From positions 1-42,615 of the forward strand of contig JALGZR010000067.1 of the NCBI GenBank assembly GCA_025774805.1: a DNA stretch of 42,615 bases, in the 5' to 3' direction. The position numbers were made by a program, and so were the translations under genes. The notes below the pieces were generated by a model. The model did not search any database. It saw only the letters and a list, made by a program, of their open reading frames with translations, and had not been told where the DNA came from. The number at the start of each line of letters is the position of its first letter. Position 1 is the stretch's first letter. Shown one piece after another: positions 36,187 through 42,615 of the stretch. The stretch is from a bacterium (GTDB taxonomy: Bacteria; ARS69).

Positions 36187-38946
36187 CTACCTCATGTGAA
36201 CCAGGCGCCGCACGACGGTCTGATCGCCGACCGCGACGCGATAGAAGTAGATTCCCGCCGCCGTCTCGTTCCCCGCGTCGTCGCGGCCCTCCCAGACGAC
36301 CTCGTGGGTCCCCGGCTCCTCGGTTCGGTTCGCGAGCGTGCGCACCCTTCGGCCGTGCACATCAAAGATGACGATCTCCACGGGAAGGGCGTGGATCCCC
36401 TCGACGGCATAGGCCATCCGCACCGATCCCGAGAAGGGATTCGGAACGGGTCGGTACAGATCGACCGAACTGACTTCCGGTGCTCCCACCGAGAGGGACC
36501 GCAGGAATTCCAGGGTCAAGGGAAGGAGACCACTGTCTCCGAATGCGATTCCAGGGTCGTTGCCGTCCGCGACACAGGCTTCCGGATCGAATCCGACGAC
36601 TCCCTCCGGGTGCCCGTTGTTGATGAGATCGAGACACGCGATCACCGCCGTGTACCTCCCGATGACGTCTTCGTCGAACGGCTCGGAATACGTCGCGAGA
36701 TCGATCAGCTCCTCATCGACGACGGGGAGGAGCGCTCCGATCGTATCGACCCCGAAGGTGACCTGGCAGACCGGACCCAGCTCGGCCCCCGGCGGCAGGG
36801 ACACGAAATCACCGTTCCTCGTCGGAATCCCGAGCTCTCCGATGCACACGTTGGCGAGGAAGGTGGCGAACTGACGCTCCGCCTGGTTCCGGTGCGGAAT
36901 CGACCCTTCCGGATCCACGATCGCGCACATGGCCTCGACCCGGTCCGGACCTTCGAGCGACGACCAGTCCAGGAAGTCCGACTTGAGATCCATCTCGAGG
37001 GTGACGGTCTGAATCACGTCGCAGGCGAACTTCACCCGTCCGTTCGGCGCCTCCTCGCACGCATGGCAGGCTTGCTGCTTCCAGAAGCCCGCGCTTCGCG
37101 GACAGACCGCGACGCCCGGCTCGACGACGAGGTACGGGCGCATCATCTCGTGGTCTTCATGAGAGAGGATGTGACAGTGCCAAACGTAACGTCCGCTTCG
37201 ATCGAACCGCGCCGCCACGCGCGTCACCTCTCCCGGCAGCATCACGGCCGTGTCCTTCCATCCCTCCTCGTTCGGCTCGGGCCCGCGAGGATCACCGCCG
37301 AGGACCACGTTCTCGAGAATGCCTCCGACACCCACGCCACCGTCGTGTTGAACTTGCGGCTCTTCCTCGACGGAACCGACGAACGATTCGCGATTGAGGA
37401 GCTGGAACGCGACGAGGTGCAGGTGGATCGGGTGGGCGTCCTCCGTGGCGTTGTAGATCTCCCAGATCTCCACGTCGTCCAGGATCGGGAACTCGGTCAA
37501 CAGCTCGAACCATGCCTTGGATCCGGTGGCCAGCGTGCCCAGAAGCGGCTGCAGCCGCCCGAAACCGTCCAGGCCCTCGAACAGGACGAGCTGTCGCGTC
37601 GGCCCGGTCTGCATCAGGGCGTTGATGTCATCCCGCAAGCGCGTGCCCACGGTAACGGTCGCGTCCGGGTACTCCGGGTCGAGGGGTTGATTGACGGCGA
37701 ACTTCAGGACTTGGCCGGTGGTGAACGGATCGGCCGGATCGAGCGCGCCTCCCTCCCCGTCACTGAGGCTGCCGTCCGGGTTGAAGCCCTTGAACGGATC
37801 GTCCGGCCCGAAGTTCCGCAGGTAGAACTCCGCACCGAGCGGGGAGCCGGAGAAGTCCACTACGAGGTCCGCCCGCTCCCCCGGCCCGAGCAGAAGTCGA
37901 TCGAGGGACACGGGAAAGGGCAGCAGGCCCACGTCCGTCCCGATCTGAAGGAGGGTCCGGGCCGTGCCGCCCATCATGTCGTCCCTGATCTCGAAGACGT
38001 AGAAGCGCGAGTCGGAACCGTTCAGGAGACGGAGACGGTACTTCCGCGGTTCCAGCGAGAGGACCGGCCATGGCGCACCGTTCACCAGGATGAAATCACC
38101 GAAGAACTCCGGCAGTATACTGGGACCGTCGGGAAGCGGTGGGAAGCCCGGTTCGATCTCCGGATCCTCGGACGGGTAGAAAAGGCTTCCGTCTTCGGCG
38201 AACATCCGATCCTGGACGGCGACTTCGATCTCGTAGGGTCCATGCGGCAGCACGTTCATCGTGGACAGCGAGATCTCGTTCGCGTCCCGCAGAAGATAGA
38301 AGCCCGCGAGTCCCGCGTAGACGTTGAGACGGGTCACGCCGAGTGCATGGTCGTGGTACCAAAGCGTTGCCGCTTCCTGGTCGTTGTCGTACGTGTAGTC
38401 GGCCTTGATCCAAAAGGGTCCGGTCTCCGCGAAATCCTGAGTGAACCAGGCTTCCGGCAGACCATCGCTCGCCGACTCGGTGTGACCGCCGTGCAGGTGG
38501 GTGACCGTCGGGATTCCACCGAGGATCGGATGAGCGATGTGGATGTTGGGGTCGACAGGAAGGAGATGCGGCGCCGGACCGCCGGGGAAATTGTAGTCGG
38601 GCAGGTTGTTGTGCCAAGTGATCGTGATCGGCACTTCCTTCGAGGCCACGAAGCTCGGCCCCGGATAGGTCACGCCGTCTCCCACCAACCCGTAGCCCCA
38701 AACCGTAGTCGTGAGCGGCTGTCCGGTGGGGTCCACGAGTCCGAGTTGCTGTTCCGTCTCGGCCATCTCCATCTCGAAGCTGCCCGGCGCGGTCGCGTCG
38801 ATCCGGCCGGGGATGGGCAACGGATTCACGAACTTGGGATGTCCGGTGGCATCGAGAAGGGGCGGTGTCGCGAGCGCGAGCGAGATCGTCGATGTCAGCA
38901 CGAGAAGGGACGCCACGAAGGCGATACGGGCAAAACGAGGATTCAT
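36187..38946 (-). CDS. Secreted multicopper oxidase with cysteine-rich insert and FlgD-like sorting domain
   Basis: A 919-residue exported oxidase coupling one-electron substrate oxidation to O2 reduction. Signal peptide residues 1-26. All copper ligands are present: HLH (150-152), WYHDH (196-200), HPIHLH (505-510), and HCHILSH (590-596) with axial Met601, placing Cys591, His596 and Met601 at the spacing of CotA/bilirubin oxidase-type enzymes. After the cupredoxin domains comes a cysteine-rich region (about 615-791, nine cysteines) that I do not recognise. A FlgD-Ig/T9SS-like C-terminus follows (835-919; VPNPFSGSVRM, IFDVHGRRVRTL). The natural substrate (Mn, phenolics or Cu) is not evident. 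It is a single gene. Confidence 0.92.
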   Translation of the reverse strand: MNPRFARIAFVASLLVLTSTISLALATPPLLDATGHPKFVNPLPIPGRIDATAPGSFEMEMAETEQQLGLVDPTGQPLTTTVWGYGLVGDGVTYPGPSFVASKEVPITITWHNNLPDYNFPGGPAPHLLPVDPNIHIAHPILGGIPTVTHLHGGHTESASDGLPEAWFTQDFAETGPFWIKADYTYDNDQEAATLWYHDHALGVTRLNVYAGLAGFYLLRDANEISLSTMNVLPHGPYEIEVAVQDRMFAEDGSLFYPSEDPEIEPGFPPLPDGPSILPEFFGDFILVNGAPWPVLSLEPRKYRLRLLNGSDSRFYVFEIRDDMMGGTARTLLQIGTDVGLLPFPVSLDRLLLGPGERADLVVDFSGSPLGAEFYLRNFGPDDPFKGFNPDGSLSDGEGGALDPADPFTTGQVLKFAVNQPLDPEYPDATVTVGTRLRDDINALMQTGPTRQLVLFEGLDGFGRLQPLLGTLATGSKAWFELLTEFPILDDVEIWEIYNATEDAHPIHLHLVAFQLLNRESFVGSVEEEPQVQHDGGVGVGGILENVVLGGDPRGPEPNEEGWKDTAVMLPGEVTRVAARFDRSGRYVWHCHILSHEDHEMMRPYLVVEPGVAVCPRSAGFWKQQACHACEEAPNGRVKFACDVIQTVTLEMDLKSDFLDWSSLEGPDRVEAMCAIVDPEGSIPHRNQAERQFATFLANVCIGELGIPTRNGDFVSLPPGAELGPVCQVTFGVDTIGALLPVVDEELIDLATYSEPFDEDVIGRYTAVIACLDLINNGHPEGVVGFDPEACVADGNDPGIAFGDSGLLPLTLEFLRSLSVGAPEVSSVDLYRPVPNPFSGSVRMAYAVEGIHALPVEIVIFDVHGRRVRTLANRTEEPGTHEVVWEGRDDAGNETAAGIYFYRVAVGDQTVVRRLVHMR

Positions 38947-39504
38947 CTCTCTCTCTCTCCGGTTCTCGTCGGTCTGGGTCGTGTCACGAACCAGAAAGAC
39001 GACATCTGCGAACGGTGATTCCGGCTAGCGGCATGACAGGCCGCAAGAGATCGAGGGTCTTCGCGCATCCTCGTCGGTTTCACGAGACGGGAGCGCAGAG
39101 GAGCCTGAGGAGAAGACCTCGTGGTTCGGTCCGACGTCTGCAGGAGGGTGGGGAACCGTCCTGCAACAGCTCCTCAACGTCGGTACCGGGGCCACACGAT
39201 TTCGGTCCTACCGCGAAATGATTCCAGGCGCGCTGACCGATGCGGCAAACCTCCTTTCGAGAGTCGTGCGGTCAGCGATTCGGAGGCTAACATCATCCGG
39301 CGACGACGACAAACCCAAAAGTCGAAATCGTCGGTGACATTGTCCTTCCCCGTATGCCCGATCCGGTCTCGTTTCGGTGTGCAATGACGAATGGACGACC
39401 CGGTAATCCAATGGAGTGAGCGACACCCGGTGCGTGTACGCGACACGGCGTGATGCGGTCCGGACAGAGTCCGCAATGCCCTTCGTTCGGACACAGCCTG
39501 CACA
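38947..39504. other. Gap between the oxidase gene and the transposase remnant
   Basis: No gene is supported. Immediately before the oxidase ATG (minus strand) is a purine-rich GAGAGAGAG run that may act as its ribosome binding site. Frames continuing the transposase remnant through 39174-39504 no longer resemble any protein I know. Confidence 0.45.
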
Positions 39505-39908
39505 TCTCGTAGAACGGGACCTTGATGACATATCCCGCGCCCGGGGCCGCCGGGATCCGGAGCACCTTCTGGCGAAGGAACGCCCCGTCCATCCGGAAAT
39601 TGAGGCGGTAGCCAGGACCGAGCGTCTCGAAACGCCCGGCGGAAAACGTCCCGTTGAAAGGGAATCGAACCGGCACCGCCAAGATGCCGGCAAGTCTCCC
39701 GGTTGAGGTCGATCCTTCGGAGGTAGCGGACGAGAAGCTCGAGGCCGGCGTACGAAGTGAGTCCCGTCTCGGGGAACTCGACCCGGAGCTCCCCGTTGAC
39801 TCGCTGGGTCAGATCTGCTTTTTTCTCCTCACGGAAAGTGGCCTTTCGTTGAGGTTGAAGGTTGAGTTGGATACCCCCTTCAAACCACGACGGAAGGCCT
39901 TTCCGCAA
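39505..39908 (-). pseudogene. IS1380-like transposase remnant
   Basis: Two transposase fragments in different minus-strand frames. The N-terminal piece (39908 to about 39690) contains LTSYAGLELLVRYLRRIDLN. A middle piece (39682 to about 39505) contains RMDGAFLRQKVLRIPA and GYVIKVPFYEMC, which resemble IS1380-family DDE transposases. Roughly 100 or more residues that should lie between them, and the C-terminal part, are missing, and a frameshift separates the pieces, so it is dead. I could not define terminal inverted repeats. It abuts the 3' end of the regulator gene. Confidence 0.6.
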
Positions 39909-39928
39909 GATCCGAGCTCTCGGATCCT

Positions 39929-41119
39929 TCAGACTATTGGATAGTCAAGGCTCCGCGGCACCTTCCGGTCGGCGCCCACCGCCCGATCGGAGTCCGCCTC
40001 GGTGCCGGACAGGCCGTAGCGTCGGAGCTTCCCGTAGAGGGTGCTTCGGCTGATGCCGAGCAGGCGCGCGGCGCGGCGCTTGTTTCCGCGAGTGCGCTCC
40101 AGCGCCTCCCGAATGAAGCGGATCTCCATCTCCTGCAGCGTGACCGTCCGGGGACCCGTCCCGAATCGCGATCCCGGCCGAAGGGTGCTCGACGCCCCGA
40201 CGGGGACGGGCTCTCGGCTCCTTCTCCGTCGAACCAGGGAATCGTGAAGGGCGTCGAGGACCTCGGGAGCCCGGTCGATGCTCGGGCCGACCCCGACCCG
40301 CACCTCGGTGACGGCGGGATTGCCGTCGGCGCGCCTTCGAACGTCGATCTCCAGAGGGCCGTGCAGGCCGAGCGCGATCGCGGCGCCACCCGCGAGGTCC
40401 CGCACGTCGGAATCGCGCGACCTCTCGAGCTCGACCACGTGACGCCATTCGGTCTCCACCTTCCGAAGCGTCACGCAGGCCTGCACCCCGCCGGTGGCCG
40501 GGCCGGGGCTTCGGAAGAGCTCGACGAGGTAGCCCGGCCCGGGCAGGAGCTCTTGAAACACGAGGTCGTGGCGCCTCTCCCGCCGCAGGTCCTCGACGCT
40601 CGTCAGAAGGCGCGTCCTCCCGCGATCTCCCACGGGCTGAGGCCTCGCGACGAGCGGTAGCCCGCAGAGATGCACGAGCTCCTCCGGGTCGAAGGTCTCG
40701 CTCCCGGGACAGCTGACCGGAACGGGGATTCCGAGATCACCGAGACGGCGGGCGGTCTGATAGCGGTTGCAGCCGATACGGACACTTTCGTCCGGACCCG
40801 ACTGGAGTCGGGTTCCGAGCCGGGCAAACTCCCGCCGGAGCGGCGAGAGGCGGCAGAGGCCGTCGACCTGGGCGAAGATCAGATCGGTGGCGCGGTAGCG
40901 ATCGGCGAGGTTGAGAATGTGGAGGGCGAAGCGGGAGTCGAAGGGCGTGGGGGCGATCTCCGTGACTTCCGCGATCACCCCCGTGGTGGAGAAGCCGTCC
41001 ACCGCGATCACGAACGCATTCCGACTCGTCAGATCGCGACACAGCGTCCGTCCTCCCGGCGTTCCCGCTCCCACCACGAGCGGCCTCACCGGTCGGCCGT
41101 TTTCGAGCTTGCGTACCAT
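39929..41119 (-). CDS. ATP-grasp-like domain fused to a Fis-type HTH: putative transcription regulator
   Basis: A 396-residue protein. Residues 12-135 look like the pre-ATP-grasp/CarB-PylC fold (PLVVGAGTPGGRTLCRDL; then TDLIFAQVDGLCRLSPL and the RRLGDLGIPVPVS helix). Residues 140-300 look like an ATP-grasp domain (GLPLVARPQPVGDRG, DLVFQELLPGPGYLVELF, GLHGPLEIDV). The usual catalytic EINPR-type motif is replaced by TEVRVGVGPS, so catalysis is doubtful. Residues 327-370 are a Fis/NtrC-type HTH (ALERTRGNKRRAARLLGISR). No AAA+ domain is present. I infer a ligand-sensing DNA-binding regulator. The ATG has only a weak ribosome site. It is divergent from the gene at 41374. Confidence 0.75.
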   Translation of the reverse strand: MVRKLENGRPVRPLVVGAGTPGGRTLCRDLTSRNAFVIAVDGFSTTGVIAEVTEIAPTPFDSRFALHILNLADRYRATDLIFAQVDGLCRLSPLRREFARLGTRLQSGPDESVRIGCNRYQTARRLGDLGIPVPVSCPGSETFDPEELVHLCGLPLVARPQPVGDRGRTRLLTSVEDLRRERRHDLVFQELLPGPGYLVELFRSPGPATGGVQACVTLRKVETEWRHVVELERSRDSDVRDLAGGAAIALGLHGPLEIDVRRRADGNPAVTEVRVGVGPSIDRAPEVLDALHDSLVRRRRSREPVPVGASSTLRPGSRFGTGPRTVTLQEMEIRFIREALERTRGNKRRAARLLGISRSTLYGKLRRYGLSGTEADSDRAVGADRKVPRSLDYPIV

Positions 41120-41373
41120 CGTTCAGGCGCCGCCCCGGGAAGTCGGTTCGATCGAATCGGCCCGCCCGGGCACTGAAACCAGGGGACGTCGGGGGGTTGA
41201 GGGGGATGGGGGCTTCGGGGGGGATACGACTCCAATATAGTGAGGAAACCTCCTCCCCGCACGTCGGAGGGCGATTTCCCGGGTGATAAACGGCGGTTCG
41301 CGTGTAGGCTTTCCGGCGATCCGAAGCGGAGTGACGTCGCAGAGATCGGGATCCAGAAGGCGGGGAATACACG

Positions 41374-42615
41374 ATGCGCGGGTCGCCTTTCATTTTGCCC
41401 CTCTTCCTGCTGGCCGGGTTCGCGGGTCTTCTCTACGAGGTCGTCTGGATCCGCATGCTCAGCCACCTGCTGGGCGGAACCAGCGTCGCCATCAGTACGG
41501 TCCTGGCGTCTTTCATGGGGGGTCTGGCGCTGGGGAGCCGTGCGCTCGGCCGGAGAGCCGATCGAGTCCGCCGTCCCCTCCGTCTCTATGCCGGGCTCGA
41601 GCTCGGGATCGCCCTCTTCGGAGCCCTCGTGCCGATTCTCATCCGGGCCGGCGTGCCCCTCTACGCCGGCCTCGCCCGCGCGGTCCCCGGAGGCGCGCAG
41701 GATCTTCTTCGCATCCTCGTCGCCGCGGTGCTCGTCCTGCCCCCCACGTTTCTCATGGGGGGAACGCTTCCCGTTCTCGGCCGGTACTTCGTCCAACGCC
41801 GCGAGCGTCTCGGTCGGGATCTGGGTGGGCTCTACGCGGTCAACACGCTCGGGGCCGTCCTCGGGAGCTTCCTGACCGGGTTCGTGCTCATCGAGCGGCT
41901 GGGAGTCCCCGTCTGCGTCGGGGTCGCCGTCGGAGTCAATCTCCTGGTCGCGAGCGCGATCCTCGCCATCGATCGCACCGTGTCGGTCGCGCCGGGCGGG
42001 GCGGCCGGTGGCTCCGAGCCGGTCTCCGGGATCGGGTCGGCGTCCGCGGTCTCCGCTCTCGAGCCGGATCGCCCCGGAATTCGCGCTCCCGCGGAACGCG
42101 ACCGGGGTCGCCGGGGCGAGTCCCGGCCGCCGGCCGCGGAGGTCGAGATCGATCGGCGCGTTCTCGTGCTCGTCTTCGCCCTGAGCGGATTCGCCAGTCT
42201 GGGCTACGAAGTCCATTGGAGTCGCGCACTCCAGCTCTTCCTCGGGAACTCGACTTACGCCTTCAGCGCCATGCTGACCACGTTTCTCCTCGGGCTGGCC
42301 GGAGGAGGCTGGGCCGGCGGGGTCCTCTCGGATCGGGTGGCGTCCCCCGCCCGTCTTCTCGGCTGGGTTCAGGTCCTCGTCGGAGTCACGGCGCTCTCGA
42401 CGGTTCCCCTCATCTGGAGTTGGCTTCCCCTGCTGCGCGAAAGCGCGTTCCTGAATCCGGCGGGTGCCGGCTGGAGCGACTACGTGTTTCGCCGCTTCCT
42501 GGTCGCCTTCGCGATCATGACCCCCCCGACGTTCCTGGTGGGGATGACGTTCCCCCTCGTGAACCGCATCGGCATCCGGGACATGAAGCGGCTGGGCACG
42601 GGAGTCGGGTTCCTC
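41374..42615 (+). CDS. Polytopic membrane protein of the spermidine-synthase-associated family (3' end outside window)
   Basis: The frame is open from the ATG at 41374 to the window end (414 codons seen). It carries two homologous blocks of hydrophobic helices, each starting with the same signature: FLLAGFAGLLYEVVWIRML near residue 10 and FALSGFASLGYEVHWSRAL near 270. MGGTLPVLGRYF and VGMTFPLVNRI end the respective blocks. This duplicated membrane region precedes a spermidine synthase-like (SpeE) domain in many bacterial fused proteins; that domain would lie beyond the window. A charged, low-complexity linker joins the halves (about 205-265). ATG preceded by GGCGGGG. Role unknown; polyamine or related aminopropyl chemistry is inferred only. 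Confidence 0.8.
   Translation, partial: MRGSPFILPLFLLAGFAGLLYEVVWIRMLSHLLGGTSVAISTVLASFMGGLALGSRALGRRADRVRRPLRLYAGLELGIALFGALVPILIRAGVPLYAGLARAVPGGAQDLLRILVAAVLVLPPTFLMGGTLPVLGRYFVQRRERLGRDLGGLYAVNTLGAVLGSFLTGFVLIERLGVPVCVGVAVGVNLLVASAILAIDRTVSVAPGGAAGGSEPVSGIGSASAVSALEPDRPGIRAPAERDRGRRGESRPPAAEVEIDRRVLVLVFALSGFASLGYEVHWSRALQLFLGNSTYAFSAMLTTFLLGLAGGGWAGGVLSDRVASPARLLGWVQVLVGVTALSTVPLIWSWLPLLRESAFLNPAGAGWSDYVFRRFLVAFAIMTPPTFLVGMTFPLVNRIGIRDMKRLGTGVGFL

Noticed and set aside
36058-39018. A 986-codon plus-strand open frame over the oxidase gene
   Set aside because: Antisense shadow of a multicopper oxidase with every copper ligand intact; no domain or ribosome site of its own.

Overview
The window is high-GC bacterial DNA with Shine-Dalgarno-led, tightly packed operons, so it is chromosomal and bacterial. 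Several features point to an FCB-group or Candidatus Eisenbacteria-like, probably environmental, Gram-negative lineage: a TonB-dependent receptor, two secreted proteins ending in FlgD/T9SS-type C-terminal Ig-like domains, and a family of small secreted proteins sharing a C-terminal tail. That placement is an inference from gene content. No rRNA or tRNA gene is visible to anchor it.

Layout. (1) 1-3353: small secreted proteins and a beta-propeller protein with 103-bp and 63-bp intergenic repeats; 1568-3353 looks lower in GC than its surroundings. (2) 4029-10049: an overlapping housekeeping operon tilS-hpt-ftsH-folP-cdaA (tRNA-Ile lysidinylation, purine salvage, membrane protease, folate synthesis, c-di-AMP synthesis). 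(3) 10063-14490, minus strand: an AMIN-TonB receptor fusion, an unusual GC-rich 890-bp gap, and a carbon-nitrogen hydrolase. (4) 14768-17053: a sigma-54-type promoter with a perfect Shine-Dalgarno before an unknown protein, a hairpin terminator, an inverted repeat, a 51-bp repeat array, and another tail-bearing secreted protein. (5) 17171-34490, minus strand: guaB, an exported pcm, a frameshifted transketolase-like gene, an RluA-type pseudouridine synthase, a 12-repeat sortilin/BNR secreted protein, the anaerobic benzoyl-CoA ring-degradation genes dch-oah-had, a LeuA-like enzyme, a zinc-ribbon TPR protein, and an mrfB-mrfA-like DNA repair pair. (6) 34718-35899: tag and a YbaK-type deacylase. 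(7) 36187-42615: a multicopper oxidase with a sorting domain, an IS1380-like transposase remnant, an ATP-grasp-like/Fis-HTH fusion regulator, and a membrane protein of the spermidine-synthase-associated family that runs off the window.

Themes. The catabolic genes suggest the cell can process the alicyclic CoA esters made when benzoyl-CoA is dearomatised, although no benzoyl-CoA reductase lies here. Repair genes (mrfA/mrfB-like, tag) are grouped and divergently transcribed. The least described items are the shared WGxxKxxYR C-terminal tail on otherwise unlike secreted proteins and the ATP-grasp/Fis fusion regulator.
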